Part shown: positions 27,163 to 34,929 of the stretch, one piece after another | How positions within the stretch are numbered: position 1 is the stretch's first letter | Layout: each line of letters opens with the position of its first letter | Assembly (NCBI GenBank): GCA_024636015.1 | Contig: JAGXHU010000075.1 | Span: 1-36,697, forward strand | From: Halothiobacillus sp. | Lineage (GTDB): Bacteria; Pseudomonadota; Gammaproteobacteria; Halothiobacillales; Halothiobacillaceae | Direction: 5' to 3' | DNA length: 36,697 nt | The notes under the pieces: generated by a model | What the model was told of the DNA's origin: nothing | The model's input: the letters and a program-made list of their open reading frames with translations, nothing else | Database searches by the model: none | Program-made: the position numbers and the translations under genes

Positions 27163-28524
27163 ATGCCCTTTGAACACATTCGCCCTCCTCATCCAGAGCT
27201 TGATGCTCATTACTGCGGGCCACTGCTGGAAATAGAATCACACATCATCTGTCAGCACCGGCAGATCGAATCCTGGTTCCGTTCGCAGTGGTTGCAACAT
27301 CCGGCGCCGTTTTATGCCTCGGTCGACCTCCGTAACGCGGGGTTCAAACTGGCTCCGGTCGATACCAATCTGTTTCCAGCTGGCTTCAACAATCTGAACC
27401 ACATCTTCGATCCGTTGATGGTGCAGGCGATTCAGGCTGCCGTCGAGCACTCCTGCCCCGAAGCCCATGATGTCCTGATCATCCCGGAACGACACACCCG
27501 CAACCTGTTTTACCTCGAATCGCTCGCGGCCCTGGTCGATTTTGTGGAAATGGCCGGGTTCGGCGTACGCATCGGGTCCCTTGAGCCCATCGACGAACCC
27601 GTTCACTTCGACCTCCCCTCTGGACGCCGGTTGACCCAGCACCCCATTTGCCGCGTGGGACAACGCATCGAAGTGGACGGATTCTCCCCGTGCACGATTC
27701 TGTTGAATAACGACCTATCCGGCGGACGTATTCCGATCCTGGATGACCTGGAACAGACGGTCATTCCACCCGCCGAACTGGGGTGGTGGAACCGCTCCAA
27801 ATCCGATCATTTCACGATCTATCAACAACTGGTGCGCGAACTGTGTGCGGTCATTGAGCTGGATCCCTGGCTACTCATGCCGTTGATGCGGGACTGCGGA
27901 CAGATCGATTTCCTAAAGCGCGAGGGCGAAGCCTGCCTGGAGCAACAAGTCCGCGAGCTATTGGCCGAGATTCAGGGGAAATATGATGCCCACGGCATTC
28001 GGGAAAAGCCCTTCGTGGTGATCAAGGCTGACGCAGGCACCTATGGCATGGGTGTAATGACCGCGCAATCCGCCGAAGAAGTCACCCAGCTGAATCGCAA
28101 GCAGCGCACCCGCATGCAAGCCAGCAAGGAGGGCCTGGGGATCAACCGGGTTCTCATCCAGGAAGGGATTCACAGCTTCGAAAAAGTTGCCATCGACGAC
28201 AGTGGCGAGAAATTCGTCGCCGAGCCGGTCATCTACATGGTGGATCATTTCGTCGTTGGCGGCTTTTACCGCGTCCACACCAAGAAGGGGGTCAATGAGA
28301 GCCTGAACTCGCCAGGCGCCTCGTTCGTTCCCTTGCCCTTCAACGAGGCCTGTAGCCTCCCTTCACCCTCCGCCTCACCAGACAGTGAACGCAATCGCCT
28401 GTACGTGTATGGCGTGGTTGCCCGTCTGGCCCTGCTGGCAGCGGCTTATGAGCATCAGGAGATCCAGGCCAAGGCTGCGCCGGCGACCGCCGACCAACCG
28501 GTTGGCCGCGAGGTTATTGCATGA
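27163..28524 (+). CDS. gshA: Glutamate-cysteine ligase GshA (Acidithiobacillus-type family)
   Basis: Catalyses ATP-dependent formation of gamma-glutamylcysteine, the first step of glutathione synthesis. The 453-residue protein does not resemble E. coli GshA. It matches my memory of the separate family first named from Acidithiobacillus ferrooxidans (TIGR02049), for example in YASVDLRNAGFKLAPVDTNL and FVVIKADAGTYGMGVMT. The start ATG opens MPFEHIRPPHPELD. Its end overlaps gshB by 4 bp (ATGA), and this pairing with a clear glutathione synthase supports the function. It is divergent from pilG across a 292-bp intergenic region. Confidence 0.9.
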   Translation: MPFEHIRPPHPELDAHYCGPLLEIESHIICQHRQIESWFRSQWLQHPAPFYASVDLRNAGFKLAPVDTNLFPAGFNNLNHIFDPLMVQAIQAAVEHSCPEAHDVLIIPERHTRNLFYLESLAALVDFVEMAGFGVRIGSLEPIDEPVHFDLPSGRRLTQHPICRVGQRIEVDGFSPCTILLNNDLSGGRIPILDDLEQTVIPPAELGWWNRSKSDHFTIYQQLVRELCAVIELDPWLLMPLMRDCGQIDFLKREGEACLEQQVRELLAEIQGKYDAHGIREKPFVVIKADAGTYGMGVMTAQSAEEVTQLNRKQRTRMQASKEGLGINRVLIQEGIHSFEKVAIDDSGEKFVAEPVIYMVDHFVVGGFYRVHTKKGVNESLNSPGASFVPLPFNEACSLPSPSASPDSERNRLYVYGVVARLALLAAAYEHQEIQAKAAPATADQPVGREVIA

Positions 28525-29480
28525 AACTCGGGGTAGTCATGGATCCGATTCAGGCGATTAAGCCCTGGAAAGATACCTCATTTGCCCTGATGCTCGCCGC
28601 CCAAGCGCGAGGCTGGTCCCTGTTTTACATCGAACCGGACTGGCTGTATGCGGAAGATGGCCGCGCCAAGTCAGCCATGTGCGCCGTAACCGTTCAAGAC
28701 GCGCGGGAAGATTGGTTCACGCTGGGGCCAAAAACCATACGGGACTTGTCGGAGCTGGACATCGTGCTCCAGCGACAAGACCCCCCCGTCACCTTGAATT
28801 ATCATTATGTGACAGCTCTGCTGGCATTGGCTGAGCGGCAGGGCGTGCTGGTAGCCAATCGGCCTAACGCCCTGCGGGCGGCCAATGAGAAGCTACTGGC
28901 CCAGCATTACCCGGAACTCAGCCCACCGACGCTTGTGACTCGCGACCCCGCCCAATTGCGGGATTTTCTGCAGACCCACGACCAGATCGTCGTCAAACCC
29001 CTGGATGCCATGGGCGGCAGCTCCATCTTCCAGGTTACCCGCGGGGACATGAATGCCGACGTGATATTCGAGACCATGACGGCCGAAGGTCTGACGCTGG
29101 CACAGCACTTCCTCCCGGCCATCCGCGAAGGTGACCGGCGCATCTTGCTGATCAATGGACAGCCTGTGGATCATGCGTTGCTGCGCACACCGCCTGCCGA
29201 TCGCTTTCGCGCCAATTTGGCTGCAGGTGGTCAAGGCACGGTCGTCCCATTACGCCCCCGCGACCGGGAAATCGCAGCGGCAGTCGGTCCGGATCTGGCC
29301 CGCGACGGTTTTTGGTTTGTCGGTCTGGACGTGATCGGCGATTTCCTGACCGAGATCAATGTCACCAGCCCAACCTGCGCCCGTGAAATCGATGCCGTCT
29401 GCCGCAATGACCCCGCCGGACAACTGCTCGACTTCCTCGCAGAAGTGCGACGGTCACACAGCCACAGCAACGCTGTCTAA
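28521..29480 (+). CDS. gshB: Glutathione synthase GshB
   Basis: An ATP-grasp enzyme that joins glycine to gamma-glutamylcysteine. The 319-residue protein opens KLGVVMDPIQAIKPWKDTSF, typical of the GshB N-terminus. ATP-grasp segments include VVKPLDAMGGSSIF and, near the end, FLTEINVTSPTCAREI (E. coli-type proteins usually read TGIREI). It is coupled to gshA by a 4-bp overlap. In Pseudomonas aeruginosa gshB also lies beside pilG, with tonB3 next to it, so the neighbourhood is conserved. Confidence 0.96.
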   Translation: MKLGVVMDPIQAIKPWKDTSFALMLAAQARGWSLFYIEPDWLYAEDGRAKSAMCAVTVQDAREDWFTLGPKTIRDLSELDIVLQRQDPPVTLNYHYVTALLALAERQGVLVANRPNALRAANEKLLAQHYPELSPPTLVTRDPAQLRDFLQTHDQIVVKPLDAMGGSSIFQVTRGDMNADVIFETMTAEGLTLAQHFLPAIREGDRRILLINGQPVDHALLRTPPADRFRANLAAGGQGTVVPLRPRDREIAAAVGPDLARDGFWFVGLDVIGDFLTEINVTSPTCAREIDAVCRNDPAGQLLDFLAEVRRSHSHSNAV

Positions 29481-29502
29481 CATCACCCAACCCGAGTCCA
29501 CC

Positions 29503-30588
29503 ATGAATCCCCGCCGCCACTTTCTGCACGCCCTTGCCGCTACACCACTGATTGCCAGCGGGTTGCTGGCGGGTTGCACGAAGGCAGCACCAAGCATCAC
29601 GGAAGAAGGCTTCATGGTCTTCAATATGCCGATGACCTTGCGTTTTGCAAATGAATCACCCGCAGCGATCACAGCAACAGTCAATGCAGCGGCCGGGATT
29701 GTCGAACCGCTCTACCGAAGCATCCACCCCTGGAAACCGAGCGACCTGACCCGGTTGAATACCGCGCTCGCCACGGACGGCCATGGCACGGCCACACCCG
29801 CCATCATCGATCTCATCAATATATCCCGAACCCTATTCGATGCGACCGATGGGGCATTCGACCCGACCATCGGCGCACTCATCGGCGCATGGGGGTTTCA
29901 CAACAGCCACGTGGACGAATCACATCCCCTGCCATCCGACGCCTTCCTCGATGCCTGGCTACAGAACGCACCCAGCATGAATGATGTCACCGTCGATGGG
30001 TTCACAGTCACGACCCGCAATCGCCGCGTTCAGTTTGATTTCAACGGATGCGCCGAGGGCTATGCAGGCCATCTTGTGATCAAAGCCGCGGAAGATGCCG
30101 GAATCAGGAACTGCCTGTTCGACACCGGCGGCGATCTGTTCATGATCGGGCAGGCGGGGGACAAACCCTGGCATCTGGCAATCGAAAATCCCTTGAAACG
30201 TGGTGTTCTGGCCAGTATAAATCTTTCGGGGAAAACCGCAGCCAACGGCCATCAATCGCTTAACAGCTCTGGCAATTATGAGCACCGTTTCATCTACAAG
30301 GGTGAAGCCTACTCCCATATCATCAACCCAAAAACCGCACGCCCCGTACGGAGGGTTGCAGGCAGCACCGTTTGGGCCAATCATTTCGCCATCAGCGATG
30401 GTGCAACCAAAGGCGTCATGATGCTAAAACCGGAGCAGTTACCCGCCATGATTCAGAAACTGGGTTTGAACGGAATCCTGTTTATGGAGGAAAATGGCGC
30501 ATTGTGGATGAATGAACGCATGGCGCACACTGCCCAGCTCATTCAACCCATTGCGGGACTCACCGGCACGCACCTGATTCCGGCCTAA
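29503..30588 (+). CDS. ApbE-like FAD:protein FMN transferase lipoprotein (divergent)
   Basis: ApbE enzymes attach FMN covalently to threonine in target flavoproteins such as NqrB, NqrC and RnfG. The ATG at 29503 gives 361 residues, beginning with a twin-arginine-like RRHFLHAL and a lipobox LLAGC (Cys25). It is therefore probably an exported lipoprotein. ApbE landmarks are HPWKPSDLTRLN, FDPTIGALIGAWGF, FDTGGDLFMIG and YSHIINPKTARPV. Two usually strict motifs deviate: the K-G-Y of GxxKGYAxD is EGY here (NGCAEGYAGHLV). The metal-site region reads SDGATKG instead of ADxxxT. Activity is thus uncertain. It starts 22 bp after gshB. No Rnf or Nqr genes are in the window. Confidence 0.82.
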   Translation: MNPRRHFLHALAATPLIASGLLAGCTKAAPSITEEGFMVFNMPMTLRFANESPAAITATVNAAAGIVEPLYRSIHPWKPSDLTRLNTALATDGHGTATPAIIDLINISRTLFDATDGAFDPTIGALIGAWGFHNSHVDESHPLPSDAFLDAWLQNAPSMNDVTVDGFTVTTRNRRVQFDFNGCAEGYAGHLVIKAAEDAGIRNCLFDTGGDLFMIGQAGDKPWHLAIENPLKRGVLASINLSGKTAANGHQSLNSSGNYEHRFIYKGEAYSHIINPKTARPVRRVAGSTVWANHFAISDGATKGVMMLKPEQLPAMIQKLGLNGILFMEENGALWMNERMAHTAQLIQPIAGLTGTHLIPA

Positions 30589-30650
30589 CGAACGCCGCGG
30601 ACGCGCCGCATCTAAAAAACCGCCAGCCACTCATTTCTCAAGGACGCGAC

Positions 30651-30936
30651 GTCAACCACCCCGCCCTAAAGGACGGAGCTTGTGAAAGCAGGCTGGGTTG
30701 ACCAGGGAGAGCCGTAATCACCCGGCTACGTTGATAACAGGTCGTTAAGGCCCACTCTGGGATGCTTCCTCAGTCCCGGACACTGGAAGGTTGGGATCAT
30801 GCTTCGGAAAGGTAAAGCCGCGAAGATTCCTGTCGTTGCCGCAAGGCAAGAGCCGGTTATCAACATTCCCGAGGGGAGACGCACCGCAAGGTGCGCGTAA
30901 CAAGGCCCGTAAGGGCATTTGAATTGGAGGTACGGC
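30651..30936 (+). ncRNA. Omega RNA scaffold for IscB (guide lies just 5')
   Basis: The sequence directly upstream of iscB folds strongly. GTCAACC (30651-30657) pairs with GGTTGAC (30696-30702), and AGCCG (30710-30714) with CGGCT (30723-30727). CTGGGA (30757-30762) pairs with TCCCGG (30774-30779). A perfect 9-bp long-range stem joins GTTGATAAC (30730-30738) and GTTATCAAC (30856-30864). Three hairpins carry GNRA tetraloops: TTGCC-GCAA-GGCAA (30836-30849), GCACC-GCAA-GGTGC (30881-30894) and GCCC-GTAA-GGGC (30905-30916). In IscB systems the guide is the RNA 5' of this scaffold, copied from flanking DNA. Here that would be about 30630-30650. Confidence 0.78.
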
Positions 30937-32292
30937 ATGTCCGTATTGGTCTTGGACAAGAGAAAATGTCCGCTAATGCCGTGTACGGAGAAACGCGCCC
31001 GGTTGTTGCTTGAGCGCGGCAAAGCGGTTGTGCTGCGGGTGTATCCGTTCACCATCCGGCTTAAAGATCGGGTGGGCGGAGACATGCAGTCTATTCGGGT
31101 AAAAATTGATCCGGGCAGCAAAACCACAGGCATAGCCTTGGTGCGGGAAACCCAAACCATCTGCAAAGACACAGGCGAGGTCAACACCAAGGCCGCTGTT
31201 TTGCTGTTATTTGAGTTGCAGCATCGTGGGCAAGCCATTCGTGATGCGCTGAATCAACGTCTCGGCTTTCGTCGCCGCCGTCGGGCACAGTTGCGCTATC
31301 GCCCAGCGCGGTTTCTGAATCGAACCAGACCCCAGGGCTGGCTGGCTCCAAGCCTGCAACATCGCGTGGATACGACGATGGCATGGGTTAATCGGTTTGC
31401 TCGGTTTGCGCCAGTCACGGCGATCAGTCAGGAGCTTGTGCGTTTCGACACCCAGTTGATGCAGAACCCGGAAATATCCGGGGTGGCGTATCAGCAAGGA
31501 GAACTGGCGGGGTTTGAGGTCAAGGAGTACCTGCTGGAAAAATGGGGGCGTTGCTGTGTTTATTGCGATACCCCGAATGTGCCGCTTGAGGTTGAGCATA
31601 TCGTCGCTCGCGCCAATGGCGGCACAAACCGGGTAGGCAACCTCACTTTGTCCTGCCATGACTGTAATCAGCGCAAGGGAATCATACCGGTGGCGCAGTT
31701 CTTGGAGAATGCGCCGGCGAGGCTTGCAAGGGTTCAGGCACAGGCAAGAACCCCGCTGAAAGACGCGGCGGCGGTCAACAGCACTCGCTGGGCCTTATTC
31801 CAGTCGCTCAAGGCGACCGGCCTGCCGGTTGAAACGGGCACAGGCGGGCGCACCAAGTGGAATCGTACACGTCTGGGCATTTCCAAGGGGCACGCGCTGG
31901 ATGCGGCCTGCGTTGGCATGGTCGACGACGTGCAGGACTGGAACCGTCCCGTGCTTGGTATCAAGGCAACCGGACGCGGTAGCTACAAACGCACGCGACT
32001 GAACAAGCATGGTTTCCCACGCGGATACCTCATGCGCCAAAAGCAGGTTAAAGGCTTCCAGACGGGTGATGCCGTTCGGGCCACGGTGCCGAAAGGCACG
32101 AAAATGGGCGTTCATGTCGGACGGGTGGCGGTACGGGCCAGTGGCAGTTTCAATATCCAAATGCCAAACGGTGTAGTGCAGGGCATCAGCCACCGTCATT
32201 GCGCATTGATTCAGCGGGCTGATGGGTACGGTTATTTTGTTCAACAAAAGATAGCACTCGATCACAAGGAGGACGCGGGACAGGCTGCCTAA
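30937..32292 (+). CDS. iscB: RNA-guided DNA endonuclease IscB
   Basis: The ancestor-type relative of Cas9: an omega-RNA-guided nuclease with RuvC and HNH domains. The start ATG at 30937 follows GGAGG at 6 nt, giving 451 residues. Domains in order: PLMP-type N-terminal domain (CPLMP at 11-15), RuvC-I with Asp58 (KIDPGSKTTGIA), and an arginine-rich bridge helix (about 108-129). RuvC-II follows with Glu166 (ISQELVRF). HNH has zinc pairs Cys207/Cys210 and Cys240/Cys243, catalytic His221 (EVEHIV) and Asn235. RuvC-III has His319 and Asp322 (KGHALDAA). A C-terminal target-adjacent-motif-reading region spans about 335-451. All active residues are intact. The stop TAA lies in the loop of a small hairpin (CTGCC / GGCAG). 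No Cas or transposase genes accompany it. Confidence 0.95.
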   Translation: MSVLVLDKRKCPLMPCTEKRARLLLERGKAVVLRVYPFTIRLKDRVGGDMQSIRVKIDPGSKTTGIALVRETQTICKDTGEVNTKAAVLLLFELQHRGQAIRDALNQRLGFRRRRRAQLRYRPARFLNRTRPQGWLAPSLQHRVDTTMAWVNRFARFAPVTAISQELVRFDTQLMQNPEISGVAYQQGELAGFEVKEYLLEKWGRCCVYCDTPNVPLEVEHIVARANGGTNRVGNLTLSCHDCNQRKGIIPVAQFLENAPARLARVQAQARTPLKDAAAVNSTRWALFQSLKATGLPVETGTGGRTKWNRTRLGISKGHALDAACVGMVDDVQDWNRPVLGIKATGRGSYKRTRLNKHGFPRGYLMRQKQVKGFQTGDAVRATVPKGTKMGVHVGRVAVRASGSFNIQMPNGVVQGISHRHCALIQRADGYGYFVQQKIALDHKEDAGQAA

Positions 32293-32309
32293 CGGCAGGC
32301 GCTATCCCT

Positions 32310-32329
32310 CCACGGGGTTCAGCCCGTGG
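32310..32329 (+). repeat. Right-end hairpin of the IscB element
   Basis: A perfect 7-bp palindrome CCACGGG (32310-32316) / CCCGTGG (32323-32329) with a 6-nt loop lies 17 bp after the iscB stop. IS200/IS605-type ends carry such subterminal hairpins, recognised as single strands by TnpA. It could also act weakly on transcription (TTT follows) just before tonB. Confidence 0.6.
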
Positions 32330-32345
32330 TTTCCCGCGCAATTGG

Positions 32346-33092
32346 ATGAATCATTGGGCACTTGATCAGAACGACATGGCGAGCGACAAGCGCCTCTTGC
32401 TCGCCCTGTTCATCGCGCTGGGTCTGCACGCACTATTGCTGCTGATTTTCTTTACGAGTCCATCGCCGCCACCGCCGCACCGCATCGAGCTCACCCTGAA
32501 CGCCACCCTGGCCAGCAAAACCGTGGATGCCTCGCCGATTGCCAGCCCCACGATCAACAAGACGCTCACCACGCCGTCTCTAGCCAGCGCGCAGGGGAAG
32601 AACTCGGACACCATCAGCCCGCCGAAACCCGGTAGTGGTCAGATCGATCAGGGTAGCGAAGGTGCGACGAACACTCCGGTGCCCCTGCCCTCGACAGACC
32701 TGTTCAACCGGCTGAACCAGGCCGTCAGCCAATCGCTGAAAACCGGTTACATGACCAGCAAGACCGTCGATGGCCCTGCGGGGCAATATCTGGCCAAATG
32801 GAAGCGGCAGATCGAGGAATACGGTAACGAACACTATCCCGACGCACTCAAATCCCACCAACTCTCCGGACGGTTAATTCTCGAAGTCACCATCAACAAG
32901 GGTGGCCATGTCCTGAACATCGCCATTCGGCAATCCTCCGGCAATGCCACCATCGACGATGCCGCCCGTCGTCTGGTGCAACTGGCCTCGCCCTACCCCC
33001 CATTTCCGCCTGAACTGGCCGCCCGGTACGACCAGATCAATATCACGCGCACGTGGCTATTTACCAGCGGACAAAAATTATCCACACAATAA
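32346..33092 (+). CDS. TonB family energy transducer (TonB3-like)
   Basis: A 248-residue protein with one N-terminal transmembrane helix (about 17-38, LLLALFIALGLHALLLLIFF). It has the membrane histidine usual in TonB (His24 in GLHAL), a Pro/Ser/Thr-rich periplasmic linker (about 40-140) and a C-terminal TonB domain (about 150-240: YPDALKSHQLSGRLILEVTINKGGHV). In Pseudomonas aeruginosa tonB3 sits near gshB and pilG and affects twitching, so this is likely its counterpart. It could also energise BtuB. The start is either the ATG at 32346 or that at 32376. Neither has a ribosome binding site, and the IscB element ends within a few bases upstream. Confidence 0.88.
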   Translation: MNHWALDQNDMASDKRLLLALFIALGLHALLLLIFFTSPSPPPPHRIELTLNATLASKTVDASPIASPTINKTLTTPSLASAQGKNSDTISPPKPGSGQIDQGSEGATNTPVPLPSTDLFNRLNQAVSQSLKTGYMTSKTVDGPAGQYLAKWKRQIEEYGNEHYPDALKSHQLSGRLILEVTINKGGHVLNIAIRQSSGNATIDDAARRLVQLASPYPPFPPELAARYDQINITRTWLFTSGQKLSTQ

Positions 33093-33146
33093 GCCCTTGA
33101 TCTGCAAAAAATCACCCCCACATAAGGGACTCCAGACACGGGATGA

Positions 33147-33175
33147 TTGCGCGCAATCGCCGGGAATCCTATACT
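33147..33175 (+). promoter_or_regulatory. Promoter of the dksA-like gene
   Basis: -35 TTGCGC (33147-33152), 17-nt spacer, -10 TATACT (33170-33175). A start near 33182 leaves a leader of about 100 nt. No recognisable Zur operator palindrome is seen around it. Confidence 0.6.
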
Positions 33176-33284
33176 CGGCGGCTGTTTATTTGGCATCAAG
33201 CCCTTAATGGCGCTGCGCGAGCACGCTCAAATTTTCGATGTACAACAATAATCCGGCACCGCGCCCGGACAGAGGTTTTGGCAC

Positions 33285-33701
33285 ATGGCAGTCACGCTAC
33301 CACCCGGTTACAAACCCTCGGAATCCGAGGAATACATGAACCCCATGCAACTGGAGTACTTCCGACAGAAGCTCCTGTCTTGGCGTGAAGAGCTCGTGCA
33401 GGAGTCCGAATCAACGGTCAATCATCTGCGCGAAGAAAACTGGCAGGAACCCGACATCAACGACCGCGCCTCGCTGGAATCCGATGCGGCGCTGGAACTG
33501 CGCACGCGAGACCGTTATCGCAAGCTGATCAACAAAATCGATAAGGCACTGAAGCAACTCGCCGAAGGCAATTACGGGTTTTGCGACGAGACCGGCGACG
33601 AGATCGGCATTCGGCGCCTCGAAGCCCGCCCGATCGCCACCTTAACGATCGAAGCCCAAGAACGGCATGAGCGGCTGGAGCGAGTACAACGTGATGATTG
33701 A
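33285..33701 (+). CDS. DksA-family RNA polymerase-binding protein lacking the zinc finger (DksA2-like)
   Basis: DksA binds the RNA polymerase secondary channel and works with ppGpp, notably on rRNA promoters. The 138-residue protein has the two-helix coiled coil with the functional tip Asp57-x2-Asp60-x-Ala62 (DINDRA). It also has the conserved [11 protein letters not shown] block (106-116). The four zinc cysteines of canonical DksA are replaced by Cys100, Thr103, Thr121 and Ala124, with spacing kept. As I recall, Pseudomonas aeruginosa DksA2, which works without zinc, shows this same C/T/T/A pattern. The ATG has GAGG 9 nt upstream. The next gene overlaps its end by 8 bp. Confidence 0.92.
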   Translation: MAVTLPPGYKPSESEEYMNPMQLEYFRQKLLSWREELVQESESTVNHLREENWQEPDINDRASLESDAALELRTRDRYRKLINKIDKALKQLAEGNYGFCDETGDEIGIRRLEARPIATLTIEAQERHERLERVQRDD

Positions 33702-34305
33702 GCACAGCAAACGTCGACTAATGACCGGCTTAATCGCCGGGATAATGCTACTGGGTGCGCAGAACGTATGGGCCGAAAACCCCCAACCTCTGCTCCAGCA
33801 CACCGTCTCGGTGGAAATCACCACCAATCTCGGCAACATCGTGGTGGCCCTCGACCCGATCAAGGCACCGAAATCCGTGGCTAATTTCCTGCATTACATC
33901 AAAAGCGGGTTTTACGCGGGTACGATCTTCCATCGCGTGATTCCCGGTTTCATGATCCAGGGGGGCGGGTTTACCCCGAACTTTAACCAAAAGCCGACCG
34001 ATGCACCCATCGCCAACGAAGCAGATAACGGCTTGCTCAACCTGCGCGGCACGATTGCCATGGCACGGACCAGTGACCCAAATTCAGCCACCAGTCAGTT
34101 CTTCATCAATGTAGCCGATAACCGTTTTCTGGACTACAGCGGGCCGACACCGCGCGGCGCCGGTTATGCCGTCTTCGGTCATGTCACCCGCGGCATGGCT
34201 GTGGTGGACAAGATCGCCCACGCACCGACCGGATCGGGTGGCCCGTTCCCCCAGAACGTCCCACAGCAGACCATCGTGATCAAGTCGATCAAGGTCTTGC
34301 CTTAA
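33694..34305 (+). CDS. Periplasmic peptidyl-prolyl cis-trans isomerase (cyclophilin, PpiA-like)
   Basis: A cyclophilin that speeds proline isomerisation during folding of exported proteins. I use the ATG at 33694 (203 residues). It overlaps the dksA stop by 8 bp and leaves a clean signal peptide ([22 protein letters not shown], cleavage near residue 29). An ATG at 33667 would add nine residues. Cyclophilin motifs are present: [16 protein letters not shown] with the catalytic Arg, [18 protein letters not shown], and the [14 protein letters not shown] block. Coupling to a DksA gene is likely positional. A strong terminator follows. Confidence 0.93.
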   Translation: MIEHSKRRLMTGLIAGIMLLGAQNVWAENPQPLLQHTVSVEITTNLGNIVVALDPIKAPKSVANFLHYIKSGFYAGTIFHRVIPGFMIQGGGFTPNFNQKPTDAPIANEADNGLLNLRGTIAMARTSDPNSATSQFFINVADNRFLDYSGPTPRGAGYAVFGHVTRGMAVVDKIAHAPTGSGGPFPQNVPQQTIVIKSIKVLP

Positions 34306-34346
34306 TCCCGACTGACACCGCATACGGCTCTGCTCCGTACCCGCTC

Positions 34347-34381
34347 AAAAAAGGCACGCCATACTCGGTCGTGCCTTTTTT
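34347..34381. terminator. Bidirectional intrinsic terminator
   Basis: AAAAAAGGCACG (34347-34358) pairs with CGTGCCTTTTTT (34370-34381), so each strand ends its hairpin with a T-run. It lies between the cyclophilin gene (plus) and the convergent acyltransferase remnant (minus). Confidence 0.88.
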
Positions 34382-34394
34382 ATTGGTCACCGAA

Positions 34395-34904
34395 TCAGGC
34401 AACCGTTTGTTCCGAATTCGTCGCGGACGATGAGTAATCTGGCGCCGACCTGTCCAGCAAGGGTAACCAGTACCAGTGACCAGGCCACTGACGGACCCAA
34501 GCATCCGAGCGTTCATCAAGCCGATCGGCGAGGAATCGGGCCTTGCTGTCAGCATTCCCTTCCGAGGGAGGCACCAGTTTGGGTTCGATGACGGCCCGAT
34601 ACCGCCCCGGTCCATTCGGCTCGATATGAACCGGCAGGATATCCAGACCATGCCGTACGGCCAGCCTAGCGGCAAACCAGCGGTTACCGGCATAGGGAAT
34701 CTGTCGGCCAAGGCTCGGGGCCCAGACATAACCGTACTTTTCCTCGTCGATAAACATCACTAGGCTTCGGCCCTGTGCGACGGCCTTGCTAACGTGACGC
34801 AGCGCGGAAGGGCCGGCCTCCACATAATCCGCGCCCGCGCCGCCCTCGAAACGCCAACCCGCCCGGGACCAATTAGCCAGTTGTGCCCAGACACCCGCCC
34901 CCAA
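34395..34904 (-). pseudogene. LpxL/HtrB-like lysophospholipid acyltransferase, C-terminal remnant
   Basis: An open frame of up to 169 residues resembles the C-terminal part of lipid A-type (LPLAT) acyltransferases. Examples are LRHVSKAVAQGRSLVMFIDE, then IPYAGNRWFAARLAVRHGLDILPVHIEPN, a RYRAVIEPKLVP strand, and a WVRQWPGHWYWL end. The N-terminal half, with the HxxxxD catalytic motif, is missing. The frame begins after an in-frame TAG (34905-34907) with only a TTG and no ribosome binding site. It abuts a truncated P450 in another frame. I read it as a decayed gene rather than a functional short protein. Confidence 0.6.
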
Positions 34905-34929
34905 CTACAAGGAGATATTGCACCACAAC

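Larger units (their letters stand above)
30651..32340 (+). mobile_element. IscB/omega-RNA element (transposase-less, IS200/IS605-superfamily type)
   Basis: A unit of about 1.7 kb with a structured non-coding left part, the iscB gene, and a terminal hairpin at the right (32310-32329), lying between apbE and tonB. Related gammaproteobacteria have gshB and tonB close together, which supports insertion. No Y1 transposase (tnpA) is present, so it must move with a transposase supplied in trans or be stranded. Exact ends are not defined by direct repeats, because these elements do not make target duplications. The left edge is set where the omega-RNA stem begins. The right edge is set just past the hairpin and is approximate. 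Confidence 0.65.

Noticed and set aside
29359..29502. Longer apbE start at 29359
   Set aside because: The extra 48 residues overlap gshB. The ATG at 29503 gives a clear twin-arginine/lipoprotein signal.
30836..30916. GC-rich tetraloop hairpins upstream of iscB as transcription terminators
   Set aside because: None is followed by a T-run. They fit a structured RNA scaffold instead.
31207..31659. Minus-strand frame opposite iscB
   Set aside because: It is a mirror of the IscB coding region with no recognisable motifs.
30651..32340. Part of a CRISPR-Cas9 system
   Set aside because: The protein is too short for Cas9, begins with the IscB PLMP domain, and there are no CRISPR repeats, tracrRNA or Cas1/Cas2 genes.
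34760..34929. C-terminal part of the P450 frame as real protein
   Set aside because: After GLFVSG the translation is basic, Trp/Arg/Ser rich and out of frame with the acyltransferase remnant; it carries no P450 motif.
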